The position numbers and the translations under genes are program-made. 16,738 nucleotides of DNA from an uncultured Lachnospiraceae bacterium (GTDB taxonomy: Bacteria > Bacillota > Clostridia > Lachnospirales > Lachnospiraceae), in assembly GCA_900550475.1 (NCBI GenBank), contig URSA01000025.1, forward strand, positions 1 through 16,738, written 5' to 3'. Positions 1-6,925 of this stretch are shown piece after piece. How positions within the stretch are numbered: position 1 is the first letter of the stretch; each line of letters opens with the position of its first letter. The notes beneath the pieces were generated by a model. The model made no database searches and was not told the origin of the DNA. It was given only the letters and a program-made list of their open reading frames with translations.

Positions 1-240
1 AAACCGGGTACAGGAGAAGAGAAAGTGCGATCTGTACCCGATCTGAGCGGGAAATTGGACGGAAACCGGGTACAGGAGAAGAGAAAGTGCGATCTGTACC
101 CGACCGGAGCGGGAAATCGGACGGAAACCGGGTACAGGAAGAGAAAAGTGGTCATCTGTACCCGACCGGAGCGGGAAATCGGGCGGAAACCGGGTACAGG
201 AAGAGGAAAGCGGTCGTCTGTACCCGTGGGCTGTGAAACC
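1..240. repeat. 62-bp tandem array of identical-stem hairpins (3 full units and a fourth, cut by left edge)
   Basis: Units start at 1, 63, 125 and 187, a strict 62-bp period. Each carries CGGGTACAG, an 18-nt purine-rich loop, then its exact reverse complement CTGTACCCG (arms 5-13/32-40, 67-75/94-102, 129-137/156-164, 191-199/218-226). Arms of neighbouring units are 26 nt apart. All eight arms are identical, while the loop drifts between units 1-2 and units 3-4, which points to selection or recent homogenisation of the stem. After the fourth 3' arm the unit decays; a degraded fifth start may lie near 242 (GAACCGGTAAAGGAG). 62 is not a multiple of 3, so each unit is read in a different frame and the open frame over it is not a gene. 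Function unknown: protein-binding array, RNA hairpins at the 3' end of an upstream gene, or REP-like repeats are all possible. Confidence 0.9.
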
Positions 241-243
241 TGA

Positions 244-483
244 ACCGGTAAAGGAGCGGTAGGAAAAGAGTGGCTTGAACCACAGTGAATTTGAAATTGA
301 AATGAAGTCGGATTGCATTGATTTTTGTTACATACTATGTTACTATTTTAACGATGATAGGCTGCTTGTGTTGGAGCATTGCAAGCGAGGGTGGCGGCGC
401 AGAGACGAAAGCAAAGTGATCGGCGCGGACATGGGAAAGACAGACCGTCATTACAAAAAAGATGCTCAGGATTGGAGAAGAAG
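244..483 (+). other. Intergenic region and leader before ptb, no gene seen
   Basis: This stretch separates the hairpin array from ptb. It holds an AT-rich promoter-like segment near 310-350 and then a leader of about 130 nt. Open frames run through it but have no ribosome site or recognisable product. The leader contains AGGGTGG at 388-394, which recalls the T-box core, but the rest of a T-box is not visible. Confidence 0.6.
318..346 (+). promoter_or_regulatory. Putative sigma-A promoter of ptb-buk
   Basis: TTGATT (318-323), a 17-bp spacer and TACTAT (341-346) give 4/6 matches to each consensus hexamer in the only AT-rich stretch before ptb. Predicted start near 353, leaving a leader of about 130 nt. 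An overlapping alternative is TTGCAT (313-318) with TATGTT (336-341). Confidence 0.45.
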
Positions 484-1404
484 ATGAACAAGGGTTTTGA
501 TGACATTATTGCCAAGGTTGGCGAGTGCGGAATGAAAAAGGTAGCTGTGTCCGTGGCACAGGACGAAGCAGTGCTTGAGGCAGTGGTTGAGGCGAAGAAA
601 AGAGGAATTACAGATGCGATTCTGGTGGGCGATGAAGCGAAGATCCGTGAAATCGCAGCATCCATCAATATGGATCTTTCAGATTATGAGATCATCGATG
701 AGCCCGACATGATTCAGGCTTCCCTGAAGGCTGTCAAGCTTGCCCATGACGGTAAGGCTGATATGTATATGAAAGGTCTGATCGATTCCAAGAACTTCTT
801 AAGGAGCGTGCTCGACAAGGAAGTCGGACTGCGTACCGGCGGCGTGCTGTCCCATGTGTGCGTGTTTGAGATTCCGGGTATTGACAGACTTTTGTTCCTG
901 ACCGATGTGGCATTTATGACTTATCCGACTCTGGAGGACAAGGTAAATATTATCAAGAATACATTGCCGGTTGCGAAGGCATGTGGCGTGGAATGCCCGA
1001 AGGTGGCTCCGCTTGCTGCCGTTGAGGTGGTAAATCCTAAGATGCCGGTTACGATGGATGCGGCAGAGCTGACCAGAATGAACAATGACGGTGAGCTGAC
1101 AGGATGTATTGTGGACGGTCCTCTTTCATTGGATCTTGCGATTGATCCTGAGGCTGCAAAGCACAAGGGCGCAACGGACAGAAAGATTCAGGGTGACGCG
1201 GATATTCTTCTGTTCCCGGATATTCATGCGGGCAATCTGGTTTACAAGGCAATCGTACATATGGTAAAGGTGAAGAACGGATGTATCCTTACAGGAACGA
1301 AGGTTCCGGTTATTCTGACGAGCCGTTCCGATACTTTTGAGACGAAGGTAAATTCACTGGCGCTGGCTGCAGTTGTAGCAGAAGAAATGAAGAAAAATAA
1401 GTAA
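484..1404 (+). CDS. ptb: Phosphate butyryltransferase
   Basis: Cytosolic enzyme that exchanges CoA for phosphate on butyryl-CoA, giving butyryl phosphate for the kinase encoded next. The 306-residue product has the length and pattern of the phosphate acetyl/butyryl transferase family: an N-terminal segment VAVSVAQDEAVLEAV, then MKGLIDSKNFLRSVL (about 96-110), LSHVCVFEIPG (122-132) and LTDVAFMTYPTLEDK (139-153), all typical of Ptb. The ATG at 484 is chosen over an in-frame ATG at 379 because GGAG lies 6 nt upstream of it and homologues begin at this point; the extra 35 residues from the earlier ATG are basic and look non-coding. It is followed 74 bp later by buk in the same orientation, the classic ptb-buk operon. 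A branched-chain acyl preference cannot be excluded from sequence. Confidence 0.93.
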   Translation: MNKGFDDIIAKVGECGMKKVAVSVAQDEAVLEAVVEAKKRGITDAILVGDEAKIREIAASINMDLSDYEIIDEPDMIQASLKAVKLAHDGKADMYMKGLIDSKNFLRSVLDKEVGLRTGGVLSHVCVFEIPGIDRLLFLTDVAFMTYPTLEDKVNIIKNTLPVAKACGVECPKVAPLAAVEVVNPKMPVTMDAAELTRMNNDGELTGCIVDGPLSLDLAIDPEAAKHKGATDRKIQGDADILLFPDIHAGNLVYKAIVHMVKVKNGCILTGTKVPVILTSRSDTFETKVNSLALAAVVAEEMKKNK

Positions 1405-1478
1405 GAGGAAGCGCGAGCGCGAGCAAGCCGAAAGAAATCTATTGAGACGATAGAATAGAAAGATAAAGGAGAAAAACA

Positions 1479-2546
1479 ATGTCTGTGAAAAGTCTGATTA
1501 TCAATCCGGGTTCCACCTCCACCAAGATCGGAGTGTTTGAGGATGAAACCCTGCTGTTTGAAGAAACCTTAAGGCACAGCACCGAGGAGATCGGTCAGTT
1601 TGCCACTATTGTGGATCAGAAGGATTTCCGCAAGAAGATCATCACGGATCTGCTTGCAGAGAAGAATTTTGACATGAAGAGTCTGAATGTGGTTGTGGGA
1701 AGAGGCGGTATGCTGAAGCCCATTCCCGGCGGCACCTATGCGGTGACGGATGAACTGCTGCACGATCTGCGGATCGGAAAGCAGGGACAGCATGCGTCCA
1801 ATCTGGGAGGTATTCTGGCAAGAGAGATCGGAGACGAGCTTGGCGTTCCTTCCTACATCGTGGATCCCGTGGTGGTGGATGAGCTGCAGACGCTTGCAAG
1901 ATATTCGGGAGTACCCGAGCTGCCCCGCACCAGCGTGTTCCATGCACTGAACCAGAAGGCAGTGGCAAAGCGTTATGCAAAGGAGATCGGAAAGAATTAC
2001 GAAGCGCTCCGCCTGATCGTGGTGCACATGGGCGGTGGCGTGTCCGTGGGCGCACATGTGGACGGTAAGGTGATCGATGTGTTCAACGCACTGGACGGCG
2101 ATGGTGCATTCTCTCCCGAGAGGGCCGGCGCAGTACCTTCCGGCGCACTGGTGAAGATGTGCTTTTCAGGAAAGTATACTGAGAAAGAGGTTTACAGCAA
2201 GATCGTGGGCAAGGGTGGTTTCAATGCATACCTTGGCACCAACGATATGAGAAATGTGACTAAGATGGCAAACGAGGGTGATGCCCATGCCGCAGAGGTA
2301 AAGGCAGCTTTCATTTATCAGGTGGCAAAGGACATCGGCTCCATGGCATGTGTTCTGGAGGGCAAGGTGGATCAGATCATCGTGACGGGCGGTATCGCAT
2401 ACGGCGCGGAAGTGATCGAGGCACTGAAGAAGATGGCAGGATGGATTGCTCCGTTTACGGTATATCCCGGAGAGGATGAGCTGCTTGCACTGGCACAGGG
2501 CGCGCTGCGTGTTCTGAACGGTGAGGAATCCGTCAAGGAATATTAA
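1479..2546 (+). CDS. buk: Butyrate kinase
   Basis: Transfers phosphate from butyryl phosphate to ADP, yielding butyrate and ATP, the last step of the Ptb-Buk route in the cytosol. The 355-residue length is standard. Motifs of the acetate/butyrate kinase (ASKHA) fold are present: the N-terminal phosphate loop NPGSTSTK (9-16), HMGGGVSVGAH beginning at about H183, then DGDGAFSPERAGAVPSG, and IVTGGIAY near the C-terminus. AAAGGAG ends 7 nt before the ATG. The gap to ptb contains a short GCGCGA tandem (about 1412-1424) but no terminator is apparent, so the two genes are probably cotranscribed. The gene ends 9 bp before the convergent AraC-type regulator. Base composition is close to ptb and a little less GC-rich than the uronate operon. 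Confidence 0.95.
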   Translation: MSVKSLIINPGSTSTKIGVFEDETLLFEETLRHSTEEIGQFATIVDQKDFRKKIITDLLAEKNFDMKSLNVVVGRGGMLKPIPGGTYAVTDELLHDLRIGKQGQHASNLGGILAREIGDELGVPSYIVDPVVVDELQTLARYSGVPELPRTSVFHALNQKAVAKRYAKEIGKNYEALRLIVVHMGGGVSVGAHVDGKVIDVFNALDGDGAFSPERAGAVPSGALVKMCFSGKYTEKEVYSKIVGKGGFNAYLGTNDMRNVTKMANEGDAHAAEVKAAFIYQVAKDIGSMACVLEGKVDQIIVTGGIAYGAEVIEALKKMAGWIAPFTVYPGEDELLALAQGALRVLNGEESVKEY

Positions 2547-2555
2547 TAACGAGGT

Positions 2556-3365
2556 TCAGTCCCCGCGGCTCTTGCGATAGGAGCGCGGGGATTTTCCATA
2601 TTCCTTTTTGAAAAGATCCTTGAAGTAATTGCTGTCGTTAAAGCCGTAGGACAAGGCAATGTCCGTAATGCTCCCCTCCGTGTTCAACAGGGCGGCAGCC
2701 GCATGGCGCAGACGGATGTGGTTTAAATATTCCTTGAAGCCCATGCCTGTGAGAAGCTTGAACTTCTTAGAGAAGTAGGTGGGGCTTAAGCCTGCGATAG
2801 AGGCGGCCTCTTCGAGGGTGATGGGGTTACGGAAGTTCCGGTAAATGTATTTGGCAGCCGCCATAATGTCGGCATCCTTTGCGTTGACCAGCTCGGGCGC
2901 CTCCTCCCACATGACGCTGTGGCGCATGAGAAGGAGCAGAAGCTCATTCAGGTAACAGGTCATAAAGGCGGGGGAATGTGCGTCAAGCCCTTCGCTTTCG
3001 GTGAACATGCGGGACAGCAGGGTGTGAAACTCCTCCCGATAGGGTGCCGGAACCGTGCCCATGAAGGATTGGGATGGCAGCGTGTGAGCAAACAGGGATG
3101 GAATCAGAAAGGAATCCTTGAAATAGAGCGCGACAATATCGCAGGTGATACCCGGATAATACAGGGAATGGTGCAGGTCGCCCGGCGCGATGAGCACAAA
3201 ATCCCCTTTCTCCGGCTGACAGATCCGGTCCTTTAAAAAGAAACGGCATTTGCCGGAGTGGAGATAGAACAGTTCATAGTAGTTGTGAAAATGATCCTGC
3301 TGGGCAGGGGTGTCCACGCCCCGTCTGCCGTGGGTGATCCGTATCTGCGAAAGGTCTTTTTGCAT
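2556..3365 (-). CDS. AraC-family transcriptional regulator with N-terminal cupin
   Basis: A 269-residue DNA-binding regulator. Residues about 20-95 form an AraC-type sugar-sensing cupin (HFHNYYELFYLHSG, PEKGDFVLIAPGDLHH); residues about 165-266 form the double helix-turn-helix, with the signature LEEAASIAGLSPTYFSKKFK (184-203) and ITDIALSYGFNDSNYFKDLFKKEYGKSPRSYR near the end. The start at 3365 is chosen because GGAGG lies 7 nt upstream; an in-frame extension of 53 residues upstream lacks family similarity. It converges on buk and diverges from the acetyltransferase gene; neither neighbour is an obvious target. A target elsewhere, often sugar uptake or glycosidase genes for this subgroup, is likely. 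Ligand unknown. Confidence 0.88.
   Translation of the reverse strand: MQKDLSQIRITHGRRGVDTPAQQDHFHNYYELFYLHSGKCRFFLKDRICQPEKGDFVLIAPGDLHHSLYYPGITCDIVALYFKDSFLIPSLFAHTLPSQSFMGTVPAPYREEFHTLLSRMFTESEGLDAHSPAFMTCYLNELLLLLMRHSVMWEEAPELVNAKDADIMAAAKYIYRNFRNPITLEEAASIAGLSPTYFSKKFKLLTGMGFKEYLNHIRLRHAAAALLNTEGSITDIALSYGFNDSNYFKDLFKKEYGKSPRSYRKSRGD
2561..2595 (+). terminator. Possible intrinsic terminator of ptb-buk inside the convergent gene's 3' end
   Basis: CCCCGCGGCTC (2561-2571) pairs with GAGCGCGGGG (2581-2590) through one bulged G, with a 9-nt loop, followed by ATTTTC. The T-tract is only four long, and the sequence also encodes the C-terminal residues of the minus-strand regulator, so the hairpin could be incidental. 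Confidence 0.4.
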
Positions 3366-3393
3366 ATGGGTTCCTCCAAGCTGATATAACATG

Positions 3394-3402
3394 ATTGTAG
3401 CA
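3394..3402 (-). promoter_or_regulatory. Extended -10 promoter of the AraC-family gene
   Basis: Read on the minus strand this is TGCTACAAT, an extended -10 (TG-N-TACAAT) 28 bp upstream of the regulator's start codon. No good -35 hexamer is seen at the expected distance, which fits an extended -10 promoter or one needing an activator. Confidence 0.5.
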
Positions 3403-3549
3403 CGGAATCCGCGAGAAAGACAGAGCTTTGAAGGAAAAAAACGCCCGCCGGAGGCTGGGGCGGGAGCGCAGGGCAAGGACGAACGAGGCGTGACAGGGGA
3501 ATGCATGACAAAAACACATGGCAAAAACGAACGACAGGAGATGAGTGTT

Positions 3550-4101
3550 ATGGAAAATGCAATCAGAATCAGGACAGTGCTGCCTACGGATGCGGAGGCG
3601 GTGCTGGCGATCTACGCACCCTATGTGGAAAATACGGCGATTTCCTTTGAGTGGGAGGTACCGTCCGTGGAGGAGTTTCGGGAGAGGATATGGAACGTTT
3701 TGCAGAAGTATCCGTATCTGGTGGCGGAGCGCGACGGAGAGATCGTAGGCTATGCTTATGCGGGTCCCTTCAAGGAAAGGGCGGCGTATGACTGGGCGGT
3801 GGAAACCACCATTTATGTGCGGGGCGACCAGAAGCATACGGGTGTTGGAAAAAGACTGTATGCGGCGCTTGAGAATGCGCTTAGAGGAGAGCATATTCTA
3901 AACTTGTATGCGTGCATTGCCTGCCCTGAGACGGAGGATGAGTACCTGACCAGAAACAGCGTGCAATTCCATGAACATATGGGTTACCGCATGGTGGGGG
4001 AGTTTTACCGCTGCGGCTACAAGTTCGGACGCTGGTACAATATGGTCTGGATGGAAAAGATGATCGGGGAGCATGCGGACAGGCCGCTCCCGGTGAAATG
4101 A
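3550..4101 (+). CDS. GNAT N-acetyltransferase, phosphinothricin/methionine-sulfoximine type
   Basis: A cytosolic acetyl-CoA-dependent N-acetyltransferase of 183 residues, the usual length of the Pat/Bar/MnaT group. The family's opening IRIRTVLPTDAEAVLAIYAPYVENTAISFE, the acetyl-CoA pyrophosphate loop around DQKHTGVGKRLY (93-104), and the C-terminal FHEHMGYRMVGEF followed by GYKFGRWYNMVWMEK are characteristic. The substrate is probably methionine sulfoximine/sulfone or a similar amino compound; phosphinothricin activity is only a family label. The start at 3550 is favoured over an in-frame ATG at 3541, because AGGAG (3536-3540) abuts the earlier ATG but sits 9 nt before the later one. It is a single-gene unit between the divergent regulator and the convergent uronate locus. 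Confidence 0.85.
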   Translation: MENAIRIRTVLPTDAEAVLAIYAPYVENTAISFEWEVPSVEEFRERIWNVLQKYPYLVAERDGEIVGYAYAGPFKERAAYDWAVETTIYVRGDQKHTGVGKRLYAALENALRGEHILNLYACIACPETEDEYLTRNSVQFHEHMGYRMVGEFYRCGYKFGRWYNMVWMEKMIGEHADRPLPVK

Positions 4102-4118
4102 AAACCTTCCCCAAAACG

Positions 4119-4157
4119 AGCAAAGAGCCGTACTGTTTGACAGTATGGCTCTTTGCT
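4119..4157. terminator. 17-bp hairpin, probable bidirectional terminator
   Basis: AGCAAAGAGCCGTACTG (4119-4135), loop TTTGA, and its complement with one G-T wobble (4141-4157). It lies between the convergent acetyltransferase and uxaC genes. The T-tracts are poor: TTTT is 2 nt beyond the stem on the minus strand and there is none on the plus strand. Stem length and position still favour a transcription end. Confidence 0.6.
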
Positions 4158-4207
4158 GTAATGAAAAAGGAAACGAATAGCCAACAACGCGGCAGCAATC
4201 TCAAGAA

Positions 4208-5617
4208 TTAAAGGGGAAACTTGAAATACCGCTTTGCATTGTTGTAGGAAATGTCAGTTACAATTTCAGACAGGGTATCCATGTCTGCGGGGAACTCCCC
4301 GTTCTCCACCCAGGTGCCGATCAGGTTGCAGAGGATGCGGCGGAAATACTCGTGTCTGGTGTAGGATAAGAAGCTTCTGGAATCCGTGAGCATACCCACG
4401 AAACCGGAAAGGTTTCCGAGGTTTGCCAAGGAGGTCATCTGCTCGATCATGCCGGTCTTGTGGTCATTGAACCACCATGCGCTTCCCTGCTGGATCTTCG
4501 CTACTGCGGTGGAATCCTGAAAGCAGCCGAGGATCGTGCCGATTGCCTGATTGTCGTTGGGATTCAGGGAATAAATGACGGTTCTGGGCAGCGTGTCGTC
4601 TTTGATCAGCGCATTGAGGAAATCAGCCATCTGTGCGCTGGGAGCGTAGTTGTTGATACAGTCGTATCCGGTGTCGGGCCCCAGCTTATCAAACATGAGC
4701 GTGTTGTTGTCGCGCTTGCAGCCGTAGTGAAGCTGCATTGCCCAGTCAAGCTCATGGTACTGTCCGCCTACAAACAACATGAAGGCGGTCTTGAATTTCA
4801 ATTCATCCTCCTTGGTAAGCTCCATATGGTTCAGACGCTTTAAGAAGATCTCCTCCAGCTCGTCGTCGGAGGCTGGTGCGTACATGACGTATTCAAGGGC
4901 ATGGTCGGAAACATTGCAGCCCATGGAAGCAAAGAACGCCATGCGTTTTTTCAGTGCTTCCTTCAGTGCGGCAAAGGAGGAAATCTCTGGCATATCCGCA
5001 GCCTTCGCCAGCTTATCCAGATAGTCCAGATAATCCGGCTTCTCGATGTTCATCGCCTTGTCGGGACGCCATGCGGGGAGAACCTTTACATCAAAGGTGG
5101 GATCATCCGCAATCTTCTTGTGCCACTCAAGGCTGTCAACGGGATCATCCGTGGTGCAGATCAGGGTGACGTTGGAGCGCTTGATGATATTGCGCACGCT
5201 CATGGAGGGCTCTGCCAGCTTTGCGTTGCAGAGGTTCCAGACCTCCTCGGCGGTGTTCTTGTTCAGGGTGCCGGTGTAGCCGAAGTAACGCTGAAGCTCC
5301 AGATGGCTCCAGTGGTAGAGCGGGTTGCCGATCGCCTTGCCGAGGCATTCCGCCCACTTGAAGAATTTCTCCTTGTCGGAAGCGTCTCCGGTAATGTATT
5401 TCTCGTCCACACCGCAGGAACGCATAAAACGCCACTTGTAGTGGTCGCCACCCAGCCATACCTGTGTGATGTTGTCAAACTGACGATCCTCCGCAATCTC
5501 CTTCGGATTGATGTGGCAGTGATAGTCCAGAACGGGAGTGTTCTCCGCGTAGTTGTGGAACAGTGTCTTTGCGGTCTCATTGTCCAGCAAAAAATCCTTG
5601 TCCATGAATGCTTTCAT
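4208..5617 (-). CDS. uxaC: Glucuronate/galacturonate isomerase
   Basis: Interconverts D-glucuronate with fructuronate and D-galacturonate with tagaturonate, the first cytosolic step of hexuronate breakdown. The 469-residue length matches the family (about 466-470). The amidohydrolase-like metal motif DYHCHINP (H33, H35), SHLELQRYFG (about 104-113), TTDDP (155-159) and LPAWRPDK (180-187) are typical; the C-terminal SFVGMLTDSRSFLSYTRHEYFRR block, here with Gly for the first Ser, is also conserved. The start at 5617 is used because AAGGAG lies 6 nt upstream on the minus strand; an in-frame ATG at 5650 lacks a ribosome site. It follows the LacI-type regulator by 39 bp and is likely cotranscribed with it, divergent from uxaB-uxaA, which take the next steps. 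Confidence 0.96.
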   Translation of the reverse strand: MKAFMDKDFLLDNETAKTLFHNYAENTPVLDYHCHINPKEIAEDRQFDNITQVWLGGDHYKWRFMRSCGVDEKYITGDASDKEKFFKWAECLGKAIGNPLYHWSHLELQRYFGYTGTLNKNTAEEVWNLCNAKLAEPSMSVRNIIKRSNVTLICTTDDPVDSLEWHKKIADDPTFDVKVLPAWRPDKAMNIEKPDYLDYLDKLAKAADMPEISSFAALKEALKKRMAFFASMGCNVSDHALEYVMYAPASDDELEEIFLKRLNHMELTKEDELKFKTAFMLFVGGQYHELDWAMQLHYGCKRDNNTLMFDKLGPDTGYDCINNYAPSAQMADFLNALIKDDTLPRTVIYSLNPNDNQAIGTILGCFQDSTAVAKIQQGSAWWFNDHKTGMIEQMTSLANLGNLSGFVGMLTDSRSFLSYTRHEYFRRILCNLIGTWVENGEFPADMDTLSEIVTDISYNNAKRYFKFPL

Positions 5618-5656
5618 ATTCTTCTCCTTCCGCCGCAGAGCGGCATGCATAATTTA

Positions 5657-6679
5657 TCAGAATGTGGTTGTTCCCCTGCGCACGATTTCGCCGGAAAACA
5701 GCGTTTTCTTCGGCATTTCATTTCCGCCCAGAAGACCCATGAGGGTCGTGATCAGATGCTGGCAGAGCGTCTCCAGCTTATTGTCGATGGAGGTGAGCTC
5801 CGGGTTGCAGCAGGCAGTCAGCATGGAATTGTTGTAGCCGATGATGGAGAGATCCTTAGGGACGCTCAGGTTTGCGGCAAGGGCGTATTTCATGGCGCCC
5901 AGCGCAAGGTTGTCGTCCGCCGCGATCACGCCGTCAAAGGCAAGTCCCTTGTTGTGTACCTTCATAAGATGTTCGCCCATGGCGTGGATATCTTCATGGG
6001 AGCCTGTAAAGAGCTGCATCAGGCTGCCGCTTTTCAAAAGCCCTGCCTCCTCCATGGCGGCGCGGTAGCCCGCAAGCTTTTTCTTTCCACTGTATGAGGT
6101 GGAGTTGTAGAAGTACAGGATGTCCTCCACGCCGGAGCCGATCATCTGGCGGGTCGCCTCATACATGGAGGTGTGGTCGTCCGACACGATGCAGTAAACA
6201 TTGGGCGCGTCGTAGGACGCATTCAGCAGCATGACGGGAACCTGGGCGGCCGCATCGCAGATGTACTTGTTATCGTCCTCTTTTTCATAAATGAAATTGG
6301 AGCCAACCAGAATGATGCTGTCCACCTTCTTGGAAATCAGAAGATCCATGGATTTTTTCTTGGTGTCAAGATCGTAGCCCGTGCAGCAGAGGATGCTGTC
6401 GTAGCCATTGGCGCGCAGCTTCTGTTCAATATAATAGACCGCTTTCGCGAGATAGAGATCGGAGGAATCCGCGCACATGACGCCGATGGTTTTCATGGTG
6501 TTAAGCCCCAACCCCCGGGCAAAGGCGTTCGGCGTGTACTCGTACTGATTGATGACGTCCAACACCTTCTTCTTTGTCTTTTCGCTGACGTTGGTGCTTC
6601 CGTTCAACACACGGGACACGGTGGCGATGGAGACCCCGGCTTTCTCGGAAATATCATAGATGGTCATATTTGTTGTCAT
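5657..6679 (-). CDS. LacI-family transcriptional repressor of the uronate locus
   Basis: A 340-residue LacI/GalR regulator. The N-terminal helix-turn-helix is MTIYDISEKAGVSIATVSRVLNG (5-27), followed by the hinge around NAFARGLG (51-58) and a periplasmic-binding-protein-like sensor domain to the C-terminus (GVMCADSSD, DGVIAADDNLALGAM, IIGYNNSMLT). It is probably a repressor released by a uronate or a pathway intermediate; the ligand is not readable from sequence. Start: GAGG 4 nt upstream of the ATG at 6679, a slightly short spacing; the ATG four codons later would be 16 nt away. It lies first in the leftward unit before uxaC, and an operator-like 14-mer sits between its own predicted transcription start and its ribosome site, suggesting autoregulation. 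Confidence 0.92.
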   Translation of the reverse strand: MTTNMTIYDISEKAGVSIATVSRVLNGSTNVSEKTKKKVLDVINQYEYTPNAFARGLGLNTMKTIGVMCADSSDLYLAKAVYYIEQKLRANGYDSILCCTGYDLDTKKKSMDLLISKKVDSIILVGSNFIYEKEDDNKYICDAAAQVPVMLLNASYDAPNVYCIVSDDHTSMYEATRQMIGSGVEDILYFYNSTSYSGKKKLAGYRAAMEEAGLLKSGSLMQLFTGSHEDIHAMGEHLMKVHNKGLAFDGVIAADDNLALGAMKYALAANLSVPKDLSIIGYNNSMLTACCNPELTSIDNKLETLCQHLITTLMGLLGGNEMPKKTLFSGEIVRRGTTTF

Positions 6680-6713
6680 AATACCTCTTTTTCTTTCGTT
6701 ATGAAAATAACGA

Positions 6714-6727
6714 TGTAAGCAGTTTCA
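6714..6727. promoter_or_regulatory. Operator-like site in the lacI-uxaC leader
   Basis: TGTAAGCAGTTTCA, an imperfect palindrome sharing its first eight bases with the operator in front of uxaB. It begins about 8 nt downstream of the predicted transcription start of the leftward unit. It also differs from the CcpA cre consensus (TGWAANCGNTNWCA) only at the central CG (here CA), so a LacI-family protein is the likely binder, either the local one or CcpA. Confidence 0.6.
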
Positions 6728-6740
6728 AAACCCAATTTGA

Positions 6741-6769
6741 ATTATACGGTATAAGGAGCAGAAATTCAA
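6741..6769 (-). promoter_or_regulatory. Sigma-A promoter of lacI-uxaC
   Basis: On the minus strand TTGAAT (6769-6764), 17-bp spacer, perfect TATAAT (6746-6741). Predicted start near 6734, giving a leader of about 55 nt before the regulator. Confidence 0.8.
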
Positions 6770-6797
6770 CCTTTTTTTTGAAATTCCAACATTTTTT
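6761..6797. repeat. Tandem AT-rich duplication between the divergent promoters
   Basis: GAAATTCAAC plus a T8 run (6761-6779) is followed at once by GAAATTCCAAC plus A and a T6 run (6780-6797), an imperfect tandem repeat of about 18-19 bp. The first copy contains the -35 hexamer of lacI. The T/A runs could act as an UP element or bend the DNA. Confidence 0.6.
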
Positions 6798-6838
6798 CAA
6801 AACGCGCAAATCTTTGAAAAATAAGGAACAGATTTGTG

Positions 6839-6867
6839 TTGACGAATGGAAGAAATGATAGTAGAAT
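6839..6867 (+). promoter_or_regulatory. Sigma-A promoter of the uxaB operon
   Basis: TTGACG (6839-6844), a 17-bp spacer and TAGAAT (6862-6867): 5/6 matches at both hexamers with ideal spacing. Predicted start near 6874, inside the palindromic operator at 6873-6886. Confidence 0.82.
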
Positions 6868-6872
6868 CAAAA

Positions 6873-6886
6873 TGTAAGCACTTACA
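6873..6886. promoter_or_regulatory. Palindromic operator over the uxaB transcription start
   Basis: TGTAAGCACTTACA has perfect 6-bp arms around a 2-bp centre and covers the predicted +1 of the uxaB promoter, a position where a bound LacI-family repressor would block initiation. It shares TGTAAGCA with the site at 6714-6727. Confidence 0.75.
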
Positions 6887-6887
6887 T

Positions 6888-6925
6888 AAAATGCGCTTAC
6901 AAGAACAGAAAACCATTGTAAGCAG
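6888..6925. promoter_or_regulatory. Additional operator half-sites in the uxaB leader
   Basis: GCGCTTACA (6893-6901) is the complement of TGTAAGCGC, and TGTAAGCAG (6917-6925) repeats the left half of the 6714 site exactly. Both lack a good second arm. They may be auxiliary sites or degraded copies. Confidence 0.4.

Noticed and set aside
1..240. CRISPR array
   Set aside because: The whole 62-bp unit is similar between copies, with no unique spacers, and no cas genes are nearby.
25..243. Open frame across the hairpin array
   Set aside because: The 62-bp period shifts the frame in every unit, so the peptide has no repeat of its own; no ribosome site or plausible product.
388..400. T-box-like string AGGGTGG followed by CGGCGC in the ptb leader
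   Set aside because: Only part of the T-box core matches; no Stem I with specifier loop or following terminator is seen, and ptb is not a usual T-box target.
379..483. N-terminal extension of ptb from the ATG at 379
   Set aside because: No ribosome site there, the extra residues are unlike the family, and the ATG at 484 has GGAG at ideal spacing.
1412..1424. GCGCGA tandem between ptb and buk
   Set aside because: Only two short copies, too small to treat as an element or a terminator.
4901..6097. Long plus-strand open frame opposite uxaC and lacI
   Set aside because: It is a shadow of two well-identified minus-strand genes and its translation has no recognisable motif.
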